A stretch of 7,335 nucleotides of DNA from Rhodospirillales bacterium (GTDB lineage Bacteria; Pseudomonadota; Alphaproteobacteria; CACIAM-22H2), in the NCBI GenBank assembly GCA_016195145.1, contig JACQAF010000221.1, positions 1 to 7,335 on the forward strand, read 5' to 3'. The notes under the pieces are model-generated. The model ran no database searches and had not been told where the DNA came from. It worked only from the letters and a program-made list of their open reading frames with translations. Shown here in pieces: positions 1 to 6,244 of the stretch. Position numbers and translations under genes: made by a program. Every line of letters begins with the position of its first letter. Position 1 is the first letter of the stretch.

Positions 1-144
1 GCCGCCGCCCGCGATCATCTGGCGCGCGCCGCCGTTGTGCCGATAGATGCCGGGCGGGACCGCATCGCCGTTATCGCGCCGCCGGAAATCGGCGGCATTT
101 TCATGTTCCGGCCGCCCGATGCCGGCCCTTTCCTTTTCGAGTAG
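1..144 (+). CDS. C-terminal end of an unidentified protein, possibly VOC/glyoxalase-like (5' end outside window)
   Basis: Frame 1 is open from the left edge to a TAG stop and gives 47 residues with the GC-rich third positions seen in the neighbouring genes. The tail reads roughly ...DRIAVIAPPEIGGIFMFRPPD... and ends FLFE. An alternation of 'RIAVIAPPE' and 'GGIFMFRPP' strands close to the C-terminus is what the last beta strands of many glyoxalase/VOC-superfamily proteins look like. That is a resemblance only, because no metal-ligand motif falls inside the visible part. The next gene starts 79 bases later on the same strand, so co-transcription is possible. I am fairly sure this is a coding end and unsure of the family. 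Confidence 0.5.
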   Translation, partial: AAARDHLARAAVVPIDAGRDRIAVIAPPEIGGIFMFRPPDAGPFLFE

Positions 145-223
145 TGCCGCTTCGTGATGGACACCTGACGTTGCGGAAACTTTATGCCTGCAATCCCCGG
201 CGCGCCCGGTTAAATTAGTCGCC

Positions 224-1459
224 ATGACGGCTGTTCCTTCCGCACTCCGGCGCGACACGACGATCATCGGCCTGGTCAGCAGCGCCCATTTCCTTAGCCA
301 TCTCTATCAGCTGGCCTTGCCGCCGCTGTTTCCGCTGCTGCGCGACGAATTCGATGTCAGCTACACCGAACTCGGCGCGGTCATGACGGCGTTTTATCTC
401 GCCTCGGGTATCTGCCAGGTTTTCGCCGGCGCGGTCGTCGACCGACTGGGGCCGCACCGGATCCTGCTCGCCGGCCTGGCGCTGCTCGCCGGCACGATCA
501 CCCTCGCCGCATTTGTGCCGTCGTATATCTTCTTCCTGCCGCTCGCGGTTATCGCCGGGATCGGCAACAGCGTGTTCCATCCGGCCGATCTCGCGATTCT
601 CGGCGCCAAGGTCGGCAAGCCGCGGCTCGGCCGGGCCTACAGCATGCACGCTTTCAGCGGCACCATGGGCTATGCGGCGGCCCCGCTGCTGATCGGCGGC
701 TTGGCGGTGATCTGGGATTGGCGCGTCGCGTTGGCGGCGGTCGGCATGACCGGCCTCGCGGCGGCGCTGGTGCTGGCGATTTTCCGCCGGACACTCGATG
801 TCGAGCCGCATGCAGCGCCGACCCCCGGCCCCGCCGGCCCGCCCGTCGCAATCGGCTTCCGCAACGTCCTTGCCATGCCCGCCGTGATACTGGCGTTCGG
901 GTATTTCGCCCTAACCGCGATGGCCGGCGCCGGGGTGCAGACATTCTCGGTCACCGCCGTGATCGAGATTTACGATGTCGCCTTGACCCTCGCGACGGGG
1001 GTACTGACCGGCTACCTCGTCGGCAGCGCGTCCGGTATCCTGCTCGGCGGTTTGATCGCCGACCGCACAGCACACCACGAACGGGTCGCCGGCGCCGGCA
1101 TGGGCGTCGCGGCGCTGTTCATGCTGCTGATCGCCTCGGCGCAACTGCCATTTCCGCTGGTCATCGTCGCCATCGCGCTGGCCGGCCTGTTCGCCGGCAT
1201 GGCCGCGCCGTCGCGCGACATGCTGGTGCGCGCGGCGGCGACGCCCGGCGCGGCGGGGCGGACATTCGGCGTCGTCTATTCCGGATTCGATGTCGGCTCG
1301 TCGATCGCGCCGCTGGTTTTCGGCTGGCTGGTCGACCATGGCCAGCCGCAGGCGGTGTTCGCCATCATCGCCGTGGTGATGGGCTTCGCCATCGTCACCA
1401 TCGTCCAGGTGCGCCGCACGACGCGCCAGCCGGCGACGGCGCCGTCGACCCTTGCCTAG
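224..1459 (+). CDS. MFS transporter, fosmidomycin-resistance (Fsr)-like
   Basis: This 411-residue protein is a hydrophobic polytopic inner-membrane carrier of typical MFS length, with about 12 predicted helices in two halves. Residues 69-79 (GAVVDRLGPHR) are the MFS loop motif between helices 2 and 3. A degenerate copy, GLIADRTAHHERV, lies near residue 276 at the matching place in the second half. The N-terminal half carries GNSVFHPAD (F118-H119-P120) and then MHAFSGTMGYAAAP. A 'VFHP' followed by a Gly-rich helix is characteristic of the Fsr-like drug-efflux branch, so proton-driven efflux of a small molecule is the likely role; the substrate cannot be read from sequence. The ATG has no clear Shine-Dalgarno (the preceding bases are TTAAATTAGTCGCC), but the first helix begins near residue 13 and supports this start. 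The gene ends tail-to-tail with the VOC gene, with overlapping stops. Confidence 0.9.
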   Translation: MTAVPSALRRDTTIIGLVSSAHFLSHLYQLALPPLFPLLRDEFDVSYTELGAVMTAFYLASGICQVFAGAVVDRLGPHRILLAGLALLAGTITLAAFVPSYIFFLPLAVIAGIGNSVFHPADLAILGAKVGKPRLGRAYSMHAFSGTMGYAAAPLLIGGLAVIWDWRVALAAVGMTGLAAALVLAIFRRTLDVEPHAAPTPGPAGPPVAIGFRNVLAMPAVILAFGYFALTAMAGAGVQTFSVTAVIEIYDVALTLATGVLTGYLVGSASGILLGGLIADRTAHHERVAGAGMGVAALFMLLIASAQLPFPLVIVAIALAGLFAGMAAPSRDMLVRAAATPGAAGRTFGVVYSGFDVGSSIAPLVFGWLVDHGQPQAVFAIIAVVMGFAIVTIVQVRRTTRQPATAPSTLA

Positions 1460-1887
1460 CGTTTGCCTCGGCGTTTTCTGCGCCCGGCGCGCGGGCGTGC
1501 AGGCGGCCCCTTGAGTTCGACCATGTTGCCGTCCGGGTCGGTGATGTACATCGACGGGCCTTCGCCCTCCGCCCCATAGCGCGACGCGATCTCGCCGGGC
1601 TTGACGCCGCGCGCGCGCAAATACCGACGCAAGGCCGGCGCGTTCAGCCGCGCCACCCGCAAGGCGAAATGATCCATGTTGGCCGCGCTCGCGCGGCGCT
1701 TGCCGCCGGCGCCCTTGGCCGGAACCAGATCGATCAGCGACCGGCCCGCCCGCAGCTGCACCAGGCCGATGCTGTCGACCCGTCGCTCCTCGCGGCAGCC
1801 CAGCACATCGCGATAGAATCGAAGCGCACGATCGACGCTCTTCACCCGTAACACGATATGATCCAGCCCTTCGATCTTGATAGCCAT
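1456..1887 (-). CDS. VOC family protein (glyoxalase / dioxygenase fold), STM3117-type
   Basis: This 143-residue single-domain protein starts at ATG 1887-1885. I chose that start because AAGGA (1895-1899, read on the minus strand) lies 7 bases upstream and family homology begins at once with MAIKIEGLDHIVLRV. The paired beta-alpha-beta-beta-beta modules of the vicinal-oxygen-chelate fold are visible: DHIVLRVKSVDRALRFYRDVLG near the start, MDHFALRV at 71-78, and DPDGNMVELKGP at 117-128. H10, H73 and E124 occupy the usual metal-ligand positions, so a divalent-metal enzyme is expected. The 'YGAEGEGPSMYITDPDGN' block resembles the small VOC group containing the Salmonella protein STM3117; its substrate is unknown to me. 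After the fold ends, about 15 residues form a strongly basic tail (RPRAGRRKRRGKR). The protein is probably cytosolic. Glyoxalase I, fosfomycin-resistance and dioxygenase activities share this fold, so I make no specific functional call. Confidence 0.9.
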   Translation of the reverse strand: MAIKIEGLDHIVLRVKSVDRALRFYRDVLGCREERRVDSIGLVQLRAGRSLIDLVPAKGAGGKRRASAANMDHFALRVARLNAPALRRYLRARGVKPGEIASRYGAEGEGPSMYITDPDGNMVELKGPPARPRAGRRKRRGKR

Positions 1888-1894
1888 GCAGCAA

Positions 1895-1899
1895 TCCTT
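1895..1899 (-). promoter_or_regulatory. Ribosome binding site of the VOC gene
   Basis: Minus-strand AAGGA lies 7 bases upstream of ATG 1887-1885. The open frame extends further upstream, but this site and the family N-terminus agree on the shorter start. Confidence 0.65.
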
Positions 1900-1939
1900 C
1901 GACTGCGTCGCGATAAAAACGATGGCGTCGCCTGTCATG

Positions 1940-1945
1940 AGTATA
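1940..1945 (-). promoter_or_regulatory. Candidate -10 element (TATACT) for the VOC gene
   Basis: On the minus strand TATACT matches the sigma-70 -10 consensus at 5 of 6 bases and lies 52 bases before the VOC start codon, implying a 5' leader of about 45 bases. No good -35 box sits at 16-18 bases; the hexamer at 17-base spacing is ACCAGC. TGGACC matches TTGACA at 4 of 6 but is 20 bases away. The would-be -35 zone overlaps the palindrome at 1961-1975, which would suit an activator- or repressor-controlled promoter. This is an inference from sequence only. Confidence 0.35.
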
Positions 1946-1960
1946 GCGCGCGAATCCACC

Positions 1961-1975
1961 TCGCTGGTCCAGCGA
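1961..1975. promoter_or_regulatory. 15-bp palindrome, candidate operator
   Basis: TCGCTGG-T-CCAGCGA is a perfect inverted repeat with 7-bp arms around a single central base. It lies 15 bases upstream of the candidate VOC -10, over the place where the -35 box should be, and about 50 bases upstream of the AT-rich stretch before otsB. A symmetric site of this size at a divergent promoter is typical of a dimeric regulator's operator, but no regulator gene is in the window and I do not recognise the motif. It could instead be the stem of an RNA hairpin. Confidence 0.4.
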
Positions 1976-2000
1976 ATCGCCGCTTGGCGATTTCTTCGCT
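1971..2000. repeat. Interrupted hairpin overlapping the 15-bp palindrome
   Basis: The left arm AGCGAATCGCC (1971-1981) pairs with GGCGA (1986-1990) and TTCGCT (1995-2000). The loop is GCTT, and a four-base bulge (TTTC) sits in the right arm, giving an 11-bp stem. The AGCGA segment at 1971-1975 is shared with the right arm of the palindrome at 1961-1975, so the two structures exclude each other. No T-run follows on either strand, so it is not an intrinsic terminator. Confidence 0.35.
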
Positions 2001-2010
2001 CGCCCGCATA

Positions 2011-2041
2011 TTGATCCTGACGGAAGCAGTTCCTAAATAAT
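2011..2041 (+). promoter_or_regulatory. Weak candidate promoter for the otsB operon
   Basis: TTGATC (2011-2016) matches the -35 consensus at 4 of 6, and AATAAT (2036-2041) matches the -10 at 5 of 6. The 19-base spacing is longer than ideal. The AT-rich run here stands out in very GC-rich DNA. If used, transcription would start near 2048 and leave a leader of about 180 bases before the preferred otsB start. Low confidence. Confidence 0.25.
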
Positions 2042-2231
2042 ATGTACTGGCCGCGTGCCATCGGGTGCGCGGGCCGGCATCTTGGGGATTTGCTTGTCTC
2101 GGCTGTCATTCATGCGTGGGTGCGATGCCGGCGTGGCGCATCGCGCCGGGGGCGCATGGAGCATTTGCAGATCCTGCCTTAGCGCCGACCCGACTTCGCC
2201 AGTCCACGACACAAGCAGAGAGCCAAGCCCT

Positions 2232-3053
2232 ATGGGGGCGAAAAAGAGCATCGAAATGCCGAACAACAAGCCGAACAACAAAGCGAGAAACCGGCTGGGA
2301 CTGCCTGCGGAATTGTTGCTTACCGGCCGATCGGCGCTGTTTCTCGATGTCGATGGCACGCTTCTCGATATCGCGCCGACGCCCGACGCGGTTGAAATAC
2401 CGGCCGATCTGCTCGATACCCTGTCGTCGCTGCAGCAGACGCTCGATGGCGCGCTCGCCGTGATCAGTGGCCGCACGATTGCCGACCTCGACCGCCTGTT
2501 TCATCCCCTCGTCCTGCCGGCAGCCGGCCAGCACGGCTTCGAGCTCCGCCTCGATGCCGGACCGATTGCGCAACCGGGCGGAACGGACACGCGCCTAGCA
2601 GCCGTGCGCGCGCGGCTCGCCGACCTAACCCGCGCCTATCCGAAAATCATTGTCGAAGACAAGAGCCATACGATCGCCATCCATTTCCGCGCAACGCCCG
2701 CGGACGAAGAGCCGCTGCGCCGCCAGCTCAACCTGATCGTCGGCGAGATTCCCGATCGGCCGCTGCTGCTCGCCGGCAAGATGGTGTTCGAGATCCGCCC
2801 CGCCGGCATCAACAAGGGAACCGCCATCGAGTTTTTCATGCGCCACACTCCATTTGCCGGACGGGCCATGGTTTTCATCGGCGACGACCGGACGGACGAG
2901 GACGGGTTCCGCGCCGTCAAGGCCGGCGGCGGCCTCGCGGTGAGGATCGGATCGCTCGCCGGCTCGGCGGCCGATTGCGCGCTTAACAGCCCGCAGCAAT
3001 TGCGGGCGTGGCTCAAGGGGGAGGCCGCGCGTCTGGCTCGCCGGGGGGCATGA
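2232..3053 (+). CDS. otsB: Trehalose-6-phosphate phosphatase OtsB
   Basis: This 273-residue cytosolic HAD-superfamily enzyme hydrolyses trehalose-6-phosphate to trehalose and phosphate, the second step of the OtsAB pathway. All HAD motifs are present: FLDVDGTLLD with nucleophile D39 and acid/base D41, VISGRT with S79, K195 in INKGT, and the metal-binding GDDRTDED with D218, D219, D222 and E223. GQHGFELR, before the cap domain, is also typical. I prefer ATG 2232, with weak GAGAG-type purines 9 bases upstream. ATG 2256 gives 265 residues, close to the E. coli OtsB length, and is a real alternative. A GTG at 2055 would add 59 residues unlike any OtsB. The N-terminus contains a tandem 12-bp duplication coding PNNKPNNK. 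The stop overlaps the start of the GH15 gene (ATGA), indicating an operon and probable translational coupling. Confidence 0.93.
   Translation: MGAKKSIEMPNNKPNNKARNRLGLPAELLLTGRSALFLDVDGTLLDIAPTPDAVEIPADLLDTLSSLQQTLDGALAVISGRTIADLDRLFHPLVLPAAGQHGFELRLDAGPIAQPGGTDTRLAAVRARLADLTRAYPKIIVEDKSHTIAIHFRATPADEEPLRRQLNLIVGEIPDRPLLLAGKMVFEIRPAGINKGTAIEFFMRHTPFAGRAMVFIGDDRTDEDGFRAVKAGGGLAVRIGSLAGSAADCALNSPQQLRAWLKGEAARLARRGA
2259..2282 (+). repeat. Tandem 12-bp duplication at the otsB 5' end
   Basis: CCGAACAACAAG (2259-2270) is followed directly by CCGAACAACAAA (2271-2282), with 11 of 12 bases identical. It codes PNNKPNNK, just after the second possible start (2256) and ahead of the conserved domain. 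It is a small in-frame duplication in a probably disordered N-terminal tail. Confidence 0.7.
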
Positions 3054-4846
3054 TGCAGAATCTCGATCTCGCGGTTATCGGCAACAGCATCATCGCCGCC
3101 CTGATCGACCGCAACGGGCAGATCGTCTGGTGGTGCTTTCCCCGTCTCGACGGCGACCCGGTTTTCTGCCGGCTGCTGAACGGCGACAATGGCGATTTCG
3201 GCTTTTGCGATGTCCAGATCGACTCGCTGGCGCGATCGACCCAGCATTATGTCGAGAACACTGCGGTGCTGACGACGACATTGACCGACGCCGGCGGCGG
3301 CAGCGTGCGCGTCGTCGATTTCGCGCCGCGCTTCAAGCAATACGATCGCATCTTCCGCCCGGCCATGATCGTCCGGCGGATCGAGCCGATCGGCGGTTCC
3401 TGTCACGTGCGCGTCCGTTTCCGGCCGCGCTTCCGCTACGGCGCCCAGGCGCCGGCGCTGACCCACGGCAGCAACCATATCCGTTATGTCGGCGAGGATT
3501 TCAGCCTGCGCCTGTCGACCGACGGGCCGATTTCCTACATCCTCGAAGAGCGCTCGTTTCTGCTTACCCAACCGATCAGCCTGATCCTCGGCCACGACGA
3601 AACGATCACCGGCTCGATCAACCGGCTGACGCGCGAGTTTCTCGAACGCACGGAGGAATACTGGCTCGACTGGGTGCGCTATCTCTCCATCCCCTTCGAA
3701 TGGCAGGAGACGGTTATTCGCGCCGCGATCACGCTCAAGCTGTGCAGCTTCGAGGAGACCGGCGCAGTGGTCGCGGCGCTGACCACCTCGATCCCCGAGG
3801 CGCCGGATACGTCGCGCACCTGGGATTATCGTTACTGCTGGTTGCGTGACGCATATTTCGTCGTTCACGCGCTCAATCGCCTCGGCGCCACCAAGACGAT
3901 GGAGCATTTCATCGGTTATGTGACGACGGTCGCCGCCGAAGAGCCGGGCGGGCGGCTGAAACCGTTATACGGGCTGGTGCCCGGCGCTCCGCTCCGGGAA
4001 AGCGTCGTCGAGACCCTGGCCGGGTATCGCAACATGGGCCCGGTGCGCAAGGGCAATCTCGCCGAATCGCAGGACCAGCACGACGGATACGGCAGCGTCA
4101 TCCTCGCCGCGACGCAGATGTTTTTCGACCGCCGCCTGCCCCGCCGCGGCGACAAGCGGCTTTTTACCCTCCTCACGCGCCTCGGCGAAAACGCCGCGCG
4201 GCTGGCCTTCGAGCCGGATTCCGGCATCTGGGAATATCGCGGCCGGCGGCGCATTCACACCCATTCGGCCGCGATGTGCTGGGCGGCGTGCAACCGGCTG
4301 TCGCGCATCGCCGAAAGCCTCGGCGATGCCGGCGAGACCCAGCGCTGGGCGGCCGAGGCGCACCGCATCCGCGAGGCGGTTCTGGCTCGCGCCTGGGACG
4401 ACAAGAACGGCAGTTTCGTCGACGCGCTCGACGGGGGAAATCTCGACACCAGTTTGTTGCTGCTCAGCGAACTTGGCTTCATTTCGGCCGAGGACCCGCG
4501 TTTTGTCTCCACCGTGGAGCGCGTGACCCGCGAATTGCGGCGCAACGGCAACCTGATGCGGTACGCGCACGAGGACGATTTCGGCGCGCCGAGAACTGCA
4601 TTCAATGTCTGCACGTTCTGGTATATTAACGCGTTATACGCCATCGGCCGGCAGGACGAGGCGCGCGAGCTTTTCACCGACATGCTGAACCGCCGCAATC
4701 ATGTCGGTTTGCTATCCGAAGACATCGATGTAGACAGCGGCGAGCTATGGGGAAATTTTCCCCAGACATATTCGATGGTCGGGCTCGTCACGTCGGCGAT
4801 GCGTCTGAGCAAAAGCTGGGAGAAGGGAATTTGGCGAGGCTTGTAA
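3050..4846 (+). CDS. GH15 family glycoside hydrolase, trehalase/glucoamylase-like
   Basis: This 598-residue protein has an inverting (alpha/alpha)6-barrel catalytic domain. Residues 1-50 (VIGNSIIAALIDRNGQIVWW, then CFPRLD) match the N-terminal beta domain found in bacterial GH15 trehalases and glucoamylases. From about residue 215 the barrel carries TWDYRYCWLRDA (W258-D267), the family signature. E395 in IWEYRG is the expected general acid and E557 in LLSEDID is the expected general base, followed by GNFPQTYSMVGLV; both catalytic residues are intact. The roughly 160-residue spacing of the two glutamates fits GH15 trehalases as I remember them. There is no signal peptide, so it acts in the cytoplasm. 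Family substrates include trehalose, starch ends, dextrins and isomaltose. The position between otsB and otsA favours trehalose or a linked alpha-glucan, but sequence alone does not decide. ATG 3050 forms an ATGA overlap with the otsB stop. ATG 3053 is equally possible, with GGGGGG 4 bases upstream. Confidence 0.93.
   Translation: MMQNLDLAVIGNSIIAALIDRNGQIVWWCFPRLDGDPVFCRLLNGDNGDFGFCDVQIDSLARSTQHYVENTAVLTTTLTDAGGGSVRVVDFAPRFKQYDRIFRPAMIVRRIEPIGGSCHVRVRFRPRFRYGAQAPALTHGSNHIRYVGEDFSLRLSTDGPISYILEERSFLLTQPISLILGHDETITGSINRLTREFLERTEEYWLDWVRYLSIPFEWQETVIRAAITLKLCSFEETGAVVAALTTSIPEAPDTSRTWDYRYCWLRDAYFVVHALNRLGATKTMEHFIGYVTTVAAEEPGGRLKPLYGLVPGAPLRESVVETLAGYRNMGPVRKGNLAESQDQHDGYGSVILAATQMFFDRRLPRRGDKRLFTLLTRLGENAARLAFEPDSGIWEYRGRRRIHTHSAAMCWAACNRLSRIAESLGDAGETQRWAAEAHRIREAVLARAWDDKNGSFVDALDGGNLDTSLLLLSELGFISAEDPRFVSTVERVTRELRRNGNLMRYAHEDDFGAPRTAFNVCTFWYINALYAIGRQDEARELFTDMLNRRNHVGLLSEDIDVDSGELWGNFPQTYSMVGLVTSAMRLSKSWEKGIWRGL
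4818..4822 (+). promoter_or_regulatory. Ribosome binding site deciding the otsA TTG start
   Basis: GGGAG lies within the GH15 coding sequence, 8 bases before TTG 4831. No ATG or GTG in the otsA frame lies near the conserved N-terminus, so this site is the main local support for the TTG. Confidence 0.6.
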
Positions 4847-6222
4847 TCGTCTCCAATCGTGTCGCGGCACCGCGCGAACTGAAGTCGCGTGCGGGGGGGC
4901 TTGCTGTCGCCCTGCGCGACGCGCTGACCGAATATGGCGGCCTGTGGTTCGGCTGGAGCGGCGAAACCCGCGAACACACCAGCCACAAGCCGACGGTCAC
5001 GGCCGTCAGCGGCATTTCCTATGCGACCCTCGATCTCACGCCCGAGGAGCACAGGGCGTTCTATGTCGGTTACGCCAACAGCACGCTTTGGCCGCTCTGC
5101 CATTACCGCCTCGGCCTCGTCGAATACCGGCGCGCCGATTACGAGGGCTATGTGCGCGTCAACGCGATCTTCGCCAAGGCGCTCGTTCCATTCCTCGAAC
5201 CGGACACCCAGATCTGGATTCACGACTATCATTTCATCCCGCTGGCGGCGGAGCTGCGCAAGCTCGGCGTCAAGAACCGTATCGGCTTTTTCCTGCATAT
5301 CCCGTTCCCCGGCCCCGAGGTGATGACCGCGCTGCCCGGCCATGCTTCGCTGCTGGCGGCGCTCTGCCAGTACGACGTCGTCGGCCTGCAGACCGAGCGC
5401 GACGTGCGGGCGTTGCAGTCCTATATCGAGCACGAAGCGGGCGGACGGGTCGGCAAGAACGGCCAGGTCGACGCGTTCGGGCACCGTTTTCTCATCCGCG
5501 CCTTCCCGATCAGCATCGACACGGCGTCGTTCCGGCGTACGGCCGAAGGGACCAACCGTTCGGTCGAAACCCAGCGCCTTACCGACAGCCTGCGCACTCG
5601 CAATCTCATCCTCGGCGTCGACCGCCTCGATTACAGCAAGGGGTTGCCGGAACGTTTCGCCGCCTTCCAGGACCTGCTGACACGCTGGCCGGAATGGCGC
5701 ACCAAGGTCGTGTTCATGCAGATCGCGCCGGTCTCGCGCGGCGAGGTCGCCCAGTACCGCGCCCTGCGGCGCGATCTCGATTCATGGACCGGCCGGATCA
5801 ACGGCCATTTCGCCGAGTTCGACTGGGCCCCGGTGCGCTATCTTAACCGGAGCTTCAGCCGCAAGGCCCTGGCTGGTTTTTACCGCGTGGCGCGGATCGG
5901 CCTGGTGACGCCGCTGCGCGACGGCATGAATCTGGTCGCCAAGGAATACATTGCCGCGCAAGCAGAAGACGATCCTGGCGTGCTCGTCCTCTCGCAATTC
6001 GCCGGCGCGGCGCAGGAACTCACCTCCGCGCTGATCGTCAATCCGCTCGACGCCGACGAGGTCGCCGAAGCGATGCACCGGGCCCTGACCATGCCGCTCG
6101 AAGAACGCCGCGAACGCTGGGAAGCCAGCATGGCGGTCCTGCGCGCCCATGACATCGGCGCCTGGAAAAAGGCGTATCTACGCGCCCTGGGCGCCGGCGT
6201 CACCGCCGACCAGGCGGCGTAG
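4831..6222 (+). CDS. otsA: Trehalose-6-phosphate synthase OtsA (TTG start)
   Basis: This 463-residue GT20 retaining glucosyltransferase makes trehalose-6-phosphate from UDP-glucose and glucose-6-phosphate in the cytoplasm. I start it at TTG 4831 because the product then begins MARLVIVSNRV, the conserved OtsA N-terminus, and GGGAG (4818-4822) lies 8 bases upstream. The ATG at 4747 would add 28 residues that are only GH15 codons read in another frame. Catalytic-site residues match E. coli OtsA at a near-constant offset: R10 of VSNRV, the GGLAVAL glycine loop, D132 in IHDYHF, H156 in FFLHIPFPGPE, R265 and K270 in VDRLDYSKGL, and D364 and E372 in PLRDGMNLVAKEY. The GRINGHFAEF and LSQFAGAAQELTSALIVNP blocks are also present. 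Length is close to E. coli OtsA (474). It overlaps the GH15 3' end by 16 bases, so translation is likely coupled. Confidence 0.95.
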   Translation: MARLVIVSNRVAAPRELKSRAGGLAVALRDALTEYGGLWFGWSGETREHTSHKPTVTAVSGISYATLDLTPEEHRAFYVGYANSTLWPLCHYRLGLVEYRRADYEGYVRVNAIFAKALVPFLEPDTQIWIHDYHFIPLAAELRKLGVKNRIGFFLHIPFPGPEVMTALPGHASLLAALCQYDVVGLQTERDVRALQSYIEHEAGGRVGKNGQVDAFGHRFLIRAFPISIDTASFRRTAEGTNRSVETQRLTDSLRTRNLILGVDRLDYSKGLPERFAAFQDLLTRWPEWRTKVVFMQIAPVSRGEVAQYRALRRDLDSWTGRINGHFAEFDWAPVRYLNRSFSRKALAGFYRVARIGLVTPLRDGMNLVAKEYIAAQAEDDPGVLVLSQFAGAAQELTSALIVNPLDADEVAEAMHRALTMPLEERRERWEASMAVLRAHDIGAWKKAYLRALGAGVTADQAA

Positions 6223-6244
6223 CGCCCGCCGACATCCGGCCCGG
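6223..6244. other. Short convergent gap between otsA and slipin
   Basis: Only 22 GC-rich bases separate the otsA stop from the slipin stop. I see no stable hairpin followed by a T-run on either strand, so transcription probably ends by another mechanism or runs on as antisense. Confidence 0.5.

Larger units (their letters stand above)
1888..2231. other. Divergent intergenic region between the VOC gene and the trehalose operon
   Basis: These 344 bases separate two divergently transcribed genes. They hold a candidate VOC -10 (1940-1945, minus strand), a 15-bp palindrome (1961-1975), an alternative longer hairpin (1971-2000), and a short AT-rich stretch (2033-2044) that could form the otsB promoter. 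From 2055 to 2231 the otsB frame stays open from a GTG, but the peptide it would add looks like no OtsB N-terminus, so I treat it as untranslated leader. I looked for the alphaproteobacterial general-stress (EcfG) promoter pattern GGAAC-N16/17-CGTT towards otsB and did not find it. I see no tRNA, riboswitch or small gene here. Confidence 0.6.

Noticed and set aside
171..193. Short inverted repeat TTGCGG ... CCTGCAA before the MFS gene as a terminator
   Set aside because: The stem is about 6 bp with a bulge and no T-run follows; it is likely chance.
215..811. Long minus-strand open frame opposite the MFS gene
   Set aside because: It has low-complexity Arg/Ala/Asp/Gln-rich composition typical of antisense frames in GC-rich DNA and no recognisable domain; the plus strand has a clear MFS protein.
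224..1887. A fosmidomycin/fosfomycin resistance cassette made of the Fsr-like MFS and the VOC protein
   Set aside because: The genes are convergent rather than co-transcribed, the VOC protein looks more like the STM3117 type than FosA, and fold-level likeness does not establish drug specificity.
911..1894. Minus-strand open frame of 327 codons covering the VOC gene and part of the MFS gene
   Set aside because: It is out of frame with the recognised VOC protein and its translation is repetitive Arg/Gly/Asp-rich sequence.
2022..2033. GGAA-GCAG-TTCC symmetry, and GGAAC on the minus strand as an EcfG -35 box for the VOC gene
   Set aside because: The arms are only 4 bp, and no CGTT lies 16-17 bases downstream on the minus strand.
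2055..2231. GTG-initiated N-terminal extension of OtsB by 59 residues
   Set aside because: The extension lacks OtsB-like sequence, contains several Cys and Arg in no pattern, and would have almost no leader behind the candidate promoter.
2636..3907. Minus-strand open frame of 423 codons opposite otsB and GH15
   Set aside because: The plus strand encodes conserved catalytic motifs across this whole stretch, and the antisense product resembles nothing; it is a GC-driven shadow.
4747..4830. ATG-initiated extension of OtsA
   Set aside because: These codons lie over the conserved GNFPQTYS-to-end segment of GH15 in another frame; the family N-terminus begins at TTG 4831.
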